From Novosphingobium decolorationis (lineage in GTDB: Bacteria; Pseudomonadota; Alphaproteobacteria; Sphingomonadales; Sphingomonadaceae): a stretch of DNA of 64,000 bases. Each line of letters opens with the position of its first letter. Positions within the stretch are counted from its first letter, which is position 1. The translations under genes were made by a program, and so were the position numbers. Location: NCBI RefSeq assembly GCF_018417475.1, contig NZ_CP054856.1, positions 1,519,001 through 1,583,000 of the forward strand, written 5' to 3'. Below the pieces are notes generated by a model. That model made no database searches, was not told the origin of the DNA, and worked only from the letters and a program-made list of their open reading frames with translations. Shown here piece after piece: positions 23,494-32,100 of this stretch.

Positions 23494-24393
23494 GTGGTCC
23501 TCGCGCCCCCCGCCTTCGACCATTTCCTGGCCATCGACTGGTCAGGCGCGCGCGGGCGCCATCACAAGGGCATTGCGCTGGGCCTGTGCGGGCAAGGGAC
23601 AGGCGCGCCCGCGCTGCTCTCCCCGCCCTCCCCGCGCGGCTGGTCCCGCGAGGCGGTGCTGCGCTACCTGCGCGAGGACCTGCCCGCGCGCACGCTGGTC
23701 GGCCTCGACCTTGGCATCGCGCTTCCCTTTGCCGATGCAGGCACCTTCTTCCCCGGCCTTGCGCAAAGCCCGGACACAGCCCGCGCGCTGTGGGCGCGGA
23801 TTGACCGCATCTGCGAGGGCGAGGAGGACCTGGGTGCCAATGCCTTCGTCGACCACCCCGATTTCGCGCCCTATTTCCGCCGCCATGGCGGCCGTGAGGG
23901 CGCGCGCTTCCATCTGCCCGCCAGCGACCACCGCCGCGGTCGCCTGCGCGTCACCGAGGCGGCGCAGGCGCGCCTCGGCTGCAAGCCCTACTCCAACTTC
24001 AACCTCGTGGGCGCGGCGCAGGTCGGCAAGTCCAGCCTGACGGGCATGCGCCTGCTCCACCGCCTCACCGGAACGCTTCCGGTCTGGCCAATCGATCCGC
24101 TGCCTCCCTCGGGCAGTGTCGTCTGCGAAATCTACACCACGCTCGCCGCCGTCGAGGCCGGGCGCCGGGCGGGCCGCGCCAAGATCACCGAGCGGGGCGA
24201 GCTCGATAGAGCGCTGGACGCTCTGGGATCGCAGCCGCGCGGGGAGACCGGCCCGATCGACGACCACAGCGCCGACGCGCTTGTGACCAGCGCCTGGCTG
24301 CGCGGAGCCGCGGCGCGGCGGGAACTGTGGCACCCGCCCGAACTTACCCCTGAACTGGCCACACGCGAGGGCTGGACCTTCGGCGCCCTGTAA
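23494..24393 (+). CDS. Hypothetical protein, RNase H-like fold suspected
   Basis: About 299 residues, soluble. FLAIDWSGARGRHHKGIALG near the N-terminus and LVGLDLGIALPF ~50 residues later look like beta-strands bearing acidic residues, as in DUF429-type RNase H-like proteins; DDHSADALVTSAWLRGAA near residue 265 supplies further acidic residues. The start is uncertain: GTG at 23494 is my choice, six bases after the rarA stop, suggesting coupling. Function unknown. Confidence 0.6.
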   Translation: MVLAPPAFDHFLAIDWSGARGRHHKGIALGLCGQGTGAPALLSPPSPRGWSREAVLRYLREDLPARTLVGLDLGIALPFADAGTFFPGLAQSPDTARALWARIDRICEGEEDLGANAFVDHPDFAPYFRRHGGREGARFHLPASDHRRGRLRVTEAAQARLGCKPYSNFNLVGAAQVGKSSLTGMRLLHRLTGTLPVWPIDPLPPSGSVVCEIYTTLAAVEAGRRAGRAKITERGELDRALDALGSQPRGETGPIDDHSADALVTSAWLRGAAARRELWHPPELTPELATREGWTFGAL

Positions 24394-24469
24394 TCCAGAC
24401 GCACCCCAGAGACAGCGGATGCGCCAGGCGGGACCACACCGCACCCGCGCCCCAAGGAGAGACGACCCC

Positions 24470-25114
24470 ATGGATTTCGATTTCGCGACGCTGACCCCGC
24501 AGGAACGCTACAAGCTGCTCGGCTCCAGCATCACCCCGCGCCCGATCGCCTGGGTCGCCTCGCAATCGGCGGCGGGCGTGGGCAACCTTGCCCCCTTCAG
24601 CTTCTTCAACGCGATGGGCGCAAACCCGCCGCTGATCGCGCTCGGCCTCATCACCCGCGCCGACGGCCAGCTCAAGGACACCGCGTCCAACATCCTGGAA
24701 ACCGGAGAATTCGTCGTCCATCTCGTCAGCGAAGCGCTGGCGCCGGCCATGAACATCACGTGCATGGACGCGCCCGCCGACATCGACGAGACGGCCCTCG
24801 CAGAGCTGAAGACCGTGCCCTCCAGCGCGGTCGCCGTGCCGCGGCTGGCCGATGCGCCGGTCGCCATGGAATGCCGTCTCTACCAGGCGATCCCGGCAGG
24901 CAGCACCACCATCGTCCTTGGCGAAGTGCTCCACTTCCACATCCAGGACGCCTACATCGACGCCGAGAAGCTCTACGTCGACACGGTTGGCCTCGACCTT
25001 GTCGCGCGCATGCACGGGGGCGGCTGGTACGCACGCCAGAGCGACCTGTTCGACATGCCCCGCCCCGTCTACGAGGACTGGCAGGCGCAGCGCGGAAAAA
25101 CCTCCCAGGGTTAG
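24470..25114 (+). CDS. Flavin reductase family protein
   Basis: A 214-residue FMN-binding split-barrel protein. SSITPRPIAWVASQSAAGVGNLAPFSFFNAMGANPP is the family's flavin-binding opening (positions ~18-53; residues P, A, W, N, A, P, F, S recognisable), and EFVVHLVS and VDTVGLDLVARMHGGGWYA are further conserved stretches. It probably reduces FMN for a partner monooxygenase or acts as a flavin-dependent oxidoreductase. ATG at 24470 with AAGGAGAG upstream. Confidence 0.87.
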   Translation: MDFDFATLTPQERYKLLGSSITPRPIAWVASQSAAGVGNLAPFSFFNAMGANPPLIALGLITRADGQLKDTASNILETGEFVVHLVSEALAPAMNITCMDAPADIDETALAELKTVPSSAVAVPRLADAPVAMECRLYQAIPAGSTTIVLGEVLHFHIQDAYIDAEKLYVDTVGLDLVARMHGGGWYARQSDLFDMPRPVYEDWQAQRGKTSQG

Positions 25115-25203
25115 GAAATCCGGCTTTTCCCCACCTTGGCGAAAATCCCGCTGGACCAAGTGGCCTTGAGCTTGGTAAGGGCCCCGTCTCTTGAGAGACG
25201 TGT

Positions 25204-25279
<76 letters not shown>

Positions 25280-25307
25280 CCTTCTCCTTCCCCAGCCATT
25301 CCAGCAA

Positions 25308-26423
25308 TCACGCGAACCGGCGGCTCAGCCGCGCGCCATGGCCGTTCAGGATCATCTGGACCGGGCGCTCGAAACCGTAGGTCGAGACCGCGGCCATCAG
25401 GATGCTCAGCGCCACAATGGCAAGGCCCAGCGCAAGGTCCGGGACCCGCCCCGAGAGCCAGGGTTCCAGCGTCCACATCACCGGCTTGTGCAGCAGGTAG
25501 ATGGCGTAGGACACCGCGCCCAGCTGCGTGAACACGGGCCAGGCGAGATACCGGAATGGCCCGAGGCCGCCCAGTGCGGCCAGGAAGACGAGAACCGGCA
25601 TGCCGAAGGTGACGGGATCGATGAAGTTGGGCAGCATGGGAAAACCGGCCATGCGCCGCAATTCGGGCAGCGACAGCGGCACCAGCAGCAGAATGATCCA
25701 GCCAAGGCCCTGCAAGCCAGGTGCCCGTGCGGCCTTGAGAAAAGCCCGTGCATGGCGGTGCAGCAGATAGCCCGCGATCGTCCCCAGGAAGAAGGCGTGA
25801 AACCAGTAGGGAAGGAACTGGTTCCCGCGAACGGTGAGGCGCAGCAAGGCCAGGGCAAGCAGTTGCGCGGCAAACCCCGCTGCGATCCAGACTCCGAGCG
25901 GAAAGCGCTTCGCCGCCGCCCAGATCAGCACGAAGACGAGATAGTACTGCACCTCGACGGGAATGGTCCAAAGGACACTCGTGCCTGTCACGAGAGCCAC
26001 CGGCCACACCCATTCCCCGCCGGACAGATCGAAGAACCGGATCGGGCCGCCCGCCCCCACGACCAGCGAAAGGGCAATGACCAGATAGAAGAGCGGGAAC
26101 ACGCGGGCGATCCGATGGGTCGCGTAGCGTAGCACCTGCTCGCGGGTGAAAGCGCGCGGACCATAGAGGAAGGCCATGAGAAAGCCGCTCAGGAGGAAGA
26201 AGAGAAGCACGCCCATCTGTCCGGTTCCCTCTCCCAGGACATGGGGAAAGTACCCAGCGTTCGCGCAGTGCGACACCACCACGGCCATCGCCGCGACACC
26301 GCGCGCGCCATCAAGCGCGGGAAAATGGCGCGGGAGCTGGTGATCGGAAGCAGGGCTGGCGTCAGCGACCCGCTCCTCAACAAGGGACTGGCCTGCCGTC
26401 ATCCGCCCTCCCCGACTGGTCAC
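25308..26423 (-). CDS. Acyltransferase 3 family membrane protein (OafA/YrhL-like)
   Basis: A 371-residue inner-membrane O-acyltransferase with about ten hydrophobic segments. FPALDGARGVAAMAVVVSHC (catalytic His in SHC) and FFLLSGFLMAFLYG are the family hallmarks; an R-rich loop (ATHRIARVFPLFYLVI) follows. By family it transfers an acyl group to a cell-surface polysaccharide or lipid. Acetylation of the cellulose made by the nearby operon is conceivable, but nothing in the sequence shows it. An alternative ATG lies at 26402. Confidence 0.87.
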   Translation of the reverse strand: MTSRGGRMTAGQSLVEERVADASPASDHQLPRHFPALDGARGVAAMAVVVSHCANAGYFPHVLGEGTGQMGVLLFFLLSGFLMAFLYGPRAFTREQVLRYATHRIARVFPLFYLVIALSLVVGAGGPIRFFDLSGGEWVWPVALVTGTSVLWTIPVEVQYYLVFVLIWAAAKRFPLGVWIAAGFAAQLLALALLRLTVRGNQFLPYWFHAFFLGTIAGYLLHRHARAFLKAARAPGLQGLGWIILLLVPLSLPELRRMAGFPMLPNFIDPVTFGMPVLVFLAALGGLGPFRYLAWPVFTQLGAVSYAIYLLHKPVMWTLEPWLSGRVPDLALGLAIVALSILMAAVSTYGFERPVQMILNGHGARLSRRFA

Positions 26424-26829
26424 GCCATTCGCGAAACCTTCGCGAACAGGTGCCCTTGCAAAGCAGCGCAGCCCCGTGGCGGCAAGTTCGGCAAAGGGAC
26501 TACTACCAATAGGCCCGACGTCTCTCGGCCGGGGCGCGGCACCTGTTAGCCAACGCCTTAACCTCTTGCGAAATCAGGCAAGGGGCTACTCCGCGTATTC
26601 GGACACGCGCGAAAGCGGGAAAAAGGATAAAAAGGGGTCCGAGGGCCATCGCCCTCGGGCTCCCAAAACTGTCGAGCGCACCTCTCGCACCGAGAAAGGC
26701 GAGGTCGCCCATTCAGGGGTCCAAGGGGCGATGGCCCCTTGAAAGGCATTTCACTTCTTACTCAGCCTTGCTGACTTGCACAGACAGGCAGGCGTTTACG
26801 ATTCGCCTGCCATGTCTCGCACCGGCGCG
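26424..26829. other. Intergenic stretch with full-length copy of the dispersed repeat
   Basis: The 406 bases between the acyltransferase start and the end of the Pro-rich gene hold repeat copy D (annotated separately). No gene is convincing. Confidence 0.6.
26637..26745 (+). repeat. Dispersed composite repeat, copy D (two palindromes)
   Basis: Left palindrome CCGAGGGCCATCGCCCTCGG (26639-26658), then the tail AAAACTGTCGAGCGCA, ~45 less conserved bases, then GGGGTC and right palindrome CAAGGGGCGATGGCCCCTTG (26722-26741) plus AAA. Copy E near 40.3 kb has the same two ends with a different middle. It lies 85 bases beyond the end of the Pro-rich gene. Confidence 0.88.
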
Positions 26830-27798
26830 TCAGCGGCGCAGCAGGCTGCCCAGCCAAGCGAAGAAACGGCCGATTCGCGCCAGAAGCGATTCGCTTTCGG
26901 GGGCGGAGACCTCTTCGGCCTGCATGCGCGCGCGCAGGGCATGGCCCGAGGCCGAACGCACCGGAGCCGGCTCGGATTCGACCTGCGGTGCAAAAACGGC
27001 TTCGACCTGCGGCGCGAAAACGGGCGCGGGCTCGGCCTCGACAGGTGCCGGGGCCAGCGGGGCGGGAGCAGGCTCGGGCATGGGAGCCGGACGCGCCGCA
27101 ACCGGCTCGGGGGCAGGAGCGGGCGTCGGGGCGGGCTGGGCGCTCGGCGCAGCCTTTCCGAACAGCGAACCGTAGGCGGCTTCGTCCAGGCCCTGCTCGT
27201 CCTCATCCTCGCCCCCGTCCTCGAAGGCCGCGTCCTCGAAGGCCGCCGGGAACGGATCGCGACCGAGGACCGAACCCTCGCCGCCCAGCGCACCGAAGCG
27301 CGGCGTCGGGCTGGCGGATGCCGGGATATCCATGGATTCCGAGGGCATCGATTCCGAAGCCATCGGCTCTGCGGGGATCGGAGCCGCAGGCATATAGGCC
27401 GCGGGCTCGGGGGCCTGCGGGGCCGGAGCCTCGGGAACAGGGGTGTTCAGGCTGGCCGAATCGACCGCCTCGACGGGCGTGAGGCCCTGCATGCGGACCG
27501 GACGTTCCATGGGAATCGCCTCGCCGAAGTCCTGGACCGCGACCATGTCGAGTTCGCGCAGCGCGTCGCGGCGCTCGCTGTCGTCGAGCATGAGCACCGG
27601 CTTCTTGCGCGGCCGCCCGCCGGATCGCTCCGAACGTCCCATCTTCATCAATCCTCCGTAAGAGTACCGATCCGAAGCGACTTCGGACTCGCAATCGTCG
27701 GTTTCCTGCGGCCCATCGAGGGGCGGCAGCAAGTCTTCCGGCGTGTAATCATCCACGCCGTCGTCCCGGTCGAACGTTGAAAAGTGCTGGACGTCCAT
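26830..27798 (-). CDS. Pro/Ala-rich hypothetical protein divergent from the cellulose operon
   Basis: A 322-residue protein of unknown function. The N-terminal ~110 residues are charged and include RSGGRPRKKPVLMLDDSERR. The middle is low-complexity Pro/Ala/Glu with imperfect repeats (two VFAPQVE units) and an acidic DGGEDEDEQGLDEA patch. It ends in a basic amphipathic helix, LLARIGRFFAWLGSLLRR, fit for membrane-surface binding. Its position head-to-head with the bcs operon suggests an accessory role such as that of other Pro-rich cellulose-cluster proteins (BcsO, BcsH/CcpAx); no similarity to them can be claimed from reading alone. Confidence 0.65.
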   Translation of the reverse strand: MDVQHFSTFDRDDGVDDYTPEDLLPPLDGPQETDDCESEVASDRYSYGGLMKMGRSERSGGRPRKKPVLMLDDSERRDALRELDMVAVQDFGEAIPMERPVRMQGLTPVEAVDSASLNTPVPEAPAPQAPEPAAYMPAAPIPAEPMASESMPSESMDIPASASPTPRFGALGGEGSVLGRDPFPAAFEDAAFEDGGEDEDEQGLDEAAYGSLFGKAAPSAQPAPTPAPAPEPVAARPAPMPEPAPAPLAPAPVEAEPAPVFAPQVEAVFAPQVESEPAPVRSASGHALRARMQAEEVSAPESESLLARIGRFFAWLGSLLRR

Positions 27799-27941
27799 GG
27801 TCCTCGTTCACGTAGCTAGCAAGGTGTAGACTCGTCTAGCGCCGAAGGTTTAGGATTTCCTTACAGCCTTAAGGTATTCGTATATAAGTGCCTTCCGAGG
27901 GCGGTGAGCCCCCCTCACGGTTGGCACACTTGCGAAAAAGG

Positions 27942-27964
27942 TTAAGTCATTTGTTAACCATTAA
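27942..27964 (+). promoter_or_regulatory. TTAA-rich element in the bcs promoter region (CtrA-like)
   Basis: GGTTAAGTCATTTGTTAACC (27940-27959) is an inverted repeat, and with the following ATTAAG gives three TTAA within 23 bases, 37 bases before the first bcs gene. TTAACCAT is the known CtrA half-site of alphaproteobacteria, but the spacing of the first two TTAA is 8, not the usual 7. Regulation by CtrA is an inference. Confidence 0.4.
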
Positions 27965-28000
27965 GTGCCAATCCCTAAGAGCACTTACAGGGGGCACCGC

Positions 28001-28417
28001 ATGAGAGTTGACGCTTCAAACCTTCTGAATCGGCTCGGCCGTCAGGACTTCTCGTACAAGGAGTTCGAGGACCGATTCACCGAGCTGGAGCTGTGGCCGA
28101 TGCTCGAGGCGCTGCTCAAGGACCCGCGCCTGCTCGAACTCGACGGCGCGGCGGCCAGCGGCGCAGCTGCCCCTGCCCCGGAAAAGCTGCCGAGCGCGCA
28201 GGCCCCGGCAGCCGAGTTCGCCCCCACGCCCCCACGCCCGGCCGCGCCACCGGCTCCCGAGCCTGTGGCCACCGATTCGATCGGCGCCCTGTTCCGCCGC
28301 TACGAAGGCCCCAACGCGGCCGCGGCCCCTGCCCCGCCTGCCCCTGCGGGATCGGGCCAGGACGTGCGCGCGATGCTGCGCCACCTGTCCGAGCTGGGTT
28401 CGCGAGGAGAGATCTGA
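28001..28417 (+). CDS. BcsR/BcsP-like cellulose synthesis accessory protein
   Basis: 138 residues, first gene of the cellulose operon. The N-terminal ~45 residues (VDASNLLNRLGRQDFSYKEF, then ...LWPMLEALLKDP) recall BcsR/BcsP proteins, with a Tyr-containing strand followed by a WPxLxxL helix. The middle is Pro/Ala-rich. Two short motifs near the C-terminus, DSIGALFRRY and DVRAMLRHLSELG, look like helical docking segments. In E. coli BcsR works with BcsQ, and here bcsQ follows with a one-base overlap (TGATG), which supports the assignment. ATG at 28001 follows CAGGGGGC. Confidence 0.65.
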   Translation: MRVDASNLLNRLGRQDFSYKEFEDRFTELELWPMLEALLKDPRLLELDGAAASGAAAPAPEKLPSAQAPAAEFAPTPPRPAAPPAPEPVATDSIGALFRRYEGPNAAAAPAPPAPAGSGQDVRAMLRHLSELGSRGEI

Positions 28418-29154
28418 TGGCCCTCATCGTCTGCCATTCGCCTAAGGGCGGCACCGGCAACACCTTCCTCGCCGCGCACATGGCGCTCGGGCTGGCCGAG
28501 GCCGGAGCGGACGTGACCGTGCTCTCCATGGCCGCGCACGACACGCTCCCCTTCCACTTCGCGCTGCCCCCCTCGACCACGCTGTCCGCGCTCCATGCCC
28601 CGAGCGAGGATGCGGTGGTGGTCTCGGGGATCGACCTGCGCCATGCGCAGAACGCGCCCAATGACCCCGACTTCATCCCGATGCTCAAGGACCTGGGCTA
28701 CTTCCAGACCGGCCGCGAGCGCACGCTGATCCTCGATGTGCCCTCGTGCGAGCGCAACCTCGCACGGCGCCTCGTCAATCACGCCTGCGCCCACCTGTGC
28801 GCGCTCGACACCGCGCCCGAGACCCTCGCGCTGCTGCCGCAGATGTTCGACGAGGCGGGCAAGGGTGGCCTGTCGCGCACGTCGTTCGTGATCAACCGGC
28901 TCGATGACACCCGCCGCCTCGCGCGCCACAACGCCGCCTTCGTGCGCGAACTGATGGGGCCGCGCCTGATCGGGCGCATCCGGCTGGACGAATCGGTTCC
29001 CGAATCGATCGCGATGCTCCAGACCCTGGCGCGCTATGCCCCCTCCAGCGCCGCGCTCGCCGACGTGCGCCGCCTGGTCGACATCGTCCTGCCCGCGCTC
29101 GATACCGACATCAGCATCTGGTCCGGCGCAAAGAGCTCGAGCTACGCCGCATGA
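28417..29154 (+). CDS. bcsQ: Cellulose biosynthesis protein BcsQ (ParA/MinD-like)
   Basis: A 245-residue ParA/MinD-type protein that in other bacteria positions or stabilises the cellulose synthase complex at the inner membrane. MALIVCHSPKGGTGNTFLAA is the P-loop region: the signature first Lys is kept, but the usual GK[ST] Lys is Asn. E. coli BcsQ also has a non-standard loop (GGVGTT). TLILDVPSCERNLARRL corresponds to the switch II strand. The C-terminal RIRLDESVPESIAMLQTLAR parallels the DEAMAE region of BcsQ. It overlaps bcsAB by four bases (ATGA). Confidence 0.88.
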   Translation: MALIVCHSPKGGTGNTFLAAHMALGLAEAGADVTVLSMAAHDTLPFHFALPPSTTLSALHAPSEDAVVVSGIDLRHAQNAPNDPDFIPMLKDLGYFQTGRERTLILDVPSCERNLARRLVNHACAHLCALDTAPETLALLPQMFDEAGKGGLSRTSFVINRLDDTRRLARHNAAFVRELMGPRLIGRIRLDESVPESIAMLQTLARYAPSSAALADVRRLVDIVLPALDTDISIWSGAKSSSYAA

Positions 29155-32100
29155 TCAAGGCGCTGACGTCGACGCGCGCGCTGCGCTACCTTGCCCTCAT
29201 CCCCATCGTCTTCATCGCGGCGGTGGTGATCGCGGTGCCGCTGGACGGGACCGCACAGTGGGTCTGCGCCGGCGTCACGATTGCCGGCGCGGTGGCGCTG
29301 CGCCGCTGGAAGAGCCCGCGCGGCGGCCTTGCGCTGGGTCTCCTCGCGATCCTCGTGTCGACCCGCTACATCGTGTGGCGCACGACGCAGACGCTCTCCT
29401 TCGGCACGCTCCCCGAATTCGCCTTCGGCGGCGTCCTTTACCTGGCCGAGCTCTACGCCTGGGTCATCCTCATGCTGGGCTTCCTGCAGACCAGCTTCCC
29501 GCTCGAACGCCCGGTGATCGAGCCCGAGGGCGATCCCGAGGACTGGCCGACCGTCGACATCTATATCCCGACCTACAACGAGAGCCTCGAGATCGTGCGC
29601 AACACCGTGTTTGCCGCGATGGATCTCGACTACCCGGTCGAGCGCTACCGCGTGTTCATCCTCGACGATGGCAAGCGCGCGGAATTCCGCGCCTTCGCCA
29701 AGGAAGCGGGCTGCGGCTACATCACGCGCGACAACAACCTGCACGCCAAGGCGGGCAACCTCAATGCGGCGATGAAGAAGACCGACGGCGAACTGATCGC
29801 GATCTTCGACTGCGACCACGTGCCCACCCGCGCCTTCCTCCAGCTGACCATCGGCTGGTTCCAGAAGGACAAGCGCCTCGCCCTGATCCAGACCCCGCAC
29901 CACATGTACTCGCTCGACCCGGTGCAGCGTAACCTCGCTTCCACGATGGGCGACATGCCCGGCGAGGGCGACCTGTTCTACGGCCCGGTCCAGGGCGGCA
30001 ACGACCTGTGGAACGCGACCTTCTTCTGCGGCTCCTGCGCGATCATCCGCCGCGAAGCGCTGGAAGAGACCAACGGATTTGCCGGCGAGACGGTGACCGA
30101 GGACGCGCACACCGCGCTCAAGCTGCAGCGCACCGGCTGGAACACCGCCTATATCAGCGCGCGCCTGTCCGCAGGGCTCGCCACCGAGCGCCTCGTCCTC
30201 CACGTCGGCCAGCGCATCCGCTGGGCGCGCGGCATGACCCAGATCCTGCGCATCGACTGCCCGCTCTTCGGCAAGGGCCTCACCTGGCAGCAGCGCCTGT
30301 GCTACCTCAACGCCATGCTGCACTTCCAGTACCCGATCCCCCGGATCGTGTTCCTGACCAGCCCGCTCGCCTATCTCATGTTCGGCCAGAACATCATCCA
30401 GGCCTCGGCCTCGCTGATCTTCGCCTACGCCATGCCCCACCTCTACTGCTCCTCGGTCGCCAACGAGCGCACGCAAGGCTCGGACCGCCGTCCGTTCTGG
30501 GGCGAGGTCTACGAGACCATCCTGGCCTTCCACCTCGTCAAGCCGACGGTGATGACCTGGTTCCAGCCGCGTAAGGGCAAGTTCAACGTGACCGACAAGG
30601 GCTCGCTGCTCGACAAGACCTACTTCGACTGGGCCATCGTCAAGCCGCACCTGATCTGCGTCGGGATCATCGTTGCGGGCATGCTCATGGCCATCAGCAA
30701 ATGGGCCTTCTTCCCCTACATGTTCAACATCCAGACCGATACGCTGGTGCTGAACCTGGCCTGGGCGATGTTCAGCCTGATCATCCTCATCGCCGCCATC
30801 GCGGTCGCGCGCGAGACGCGCCAGGCGCGCCAGGACATCCGCATCCCGGTCAAGCTCCCGGTCAGCGCCTACCTCCAAAGCGGGCACGTGGTACCCGCCA
30901 CCACCCTCGACATCTCGATGGGCGGCGCGGCGCTGGCCTTGCCCGAGGAATTGCCGGTGAAGGACCGTTCGGTGCGCCACATCACCATGTCGATGGGCAA
31001 CGAAGTGCTGTGCATCCCCGTCGAGACGATGCGCACCCAGGGCGCAAACACCTATGTGCGCTTTGAAAAACTCGATATCATGGCCGGTCGCCACCTCGTG
31101 CGCGCCGTCATGGGCCGGGCCGACGCCTGGCAGCCTGTTGCTCCCCGCGAATCCGTTACCGGACTTCGCTCACTTGCGGATATCATCTTGGTCGACCTGG
31201 TTACCCTGAAGCGCATGCTGCGCCTCAACTTCGCCGAACGCCGCGCGATGCGCCAGGCCGAGGCGGACAACGACAACTCTGCGTCGAGCGCCGCCGACGC
31301 GGAAAAGGACAGCGCGAACAAGGCCGAGGCAAAGAGCAAGGAAAAGGGCAAGGCCAAGGAAAAGGGCAAGGCAGCCCGGATCGCCAAGGCCGCCGCCATC
31401 ACCGGGGCCCTGCTCCTGGGCACGGCGGGCATCTTCTTCGGCGCCAGCCAGAGCCATGCCGCCACGGCCAGCGCGAGCGAGGCCACCCCGGCCGCGCTTG
31501 AAGGCGATGGTCTCACCGACCGCCTCACCTTCGAGGACCTGCGCGTCACCACCCCGATCCGCCTGCTGGGCACCCAGGGCGAGATGGGCATCCCCTTCGG
31601 CATGCGCCAGGACCGCGTCGTCACCAAGGCCACGCTCGTCCTGCAGATGGCCTGGTCACCCTCGATGCTCGACGACCTGAGCCAGCTGGTGGTGATGCTG
31701 AACGGCGAGGTGGTGGACACGCTGCGCCTCACCCGCGCCAACGCCCAGGGCCGGATCGTGCGCGTCGCGGTCAACCCGGCGCTGTTCCTGCCCGGCGACA
31801 ACCAGCTCAACCTGCGCCTCATCGGCCACTACGCGCGCGACTGCGAGGACCCGTTCCACTCCGCGCTCTGGGCCAATATCTCGAACACCCGCTCGTGGCT
31901 TGATGTCGAATACGCGCGCCTGCCCTACAAGCCCGACCTTGCCCGCCTGCCGCTGCCCTTCTTCGACAAGGGCCAGAACATGCCGCTCGACATGCCCTTC
32001 GTCTTTGCCGGCGCGCCCGGCCGCGGCGAACTGGAGGCGGCCGCCGCCTCGGCGTCCTGGCTCGGCTCGCTAGCGAGCTACCGCGGCTTCACCTTCAAGC

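Noticed and set aside
29142..31094. 650-residue open frame antisense to bcsAB
   Set aside because: Shadow of the BcsA frame; His/Asp/Arg-rich without domains.
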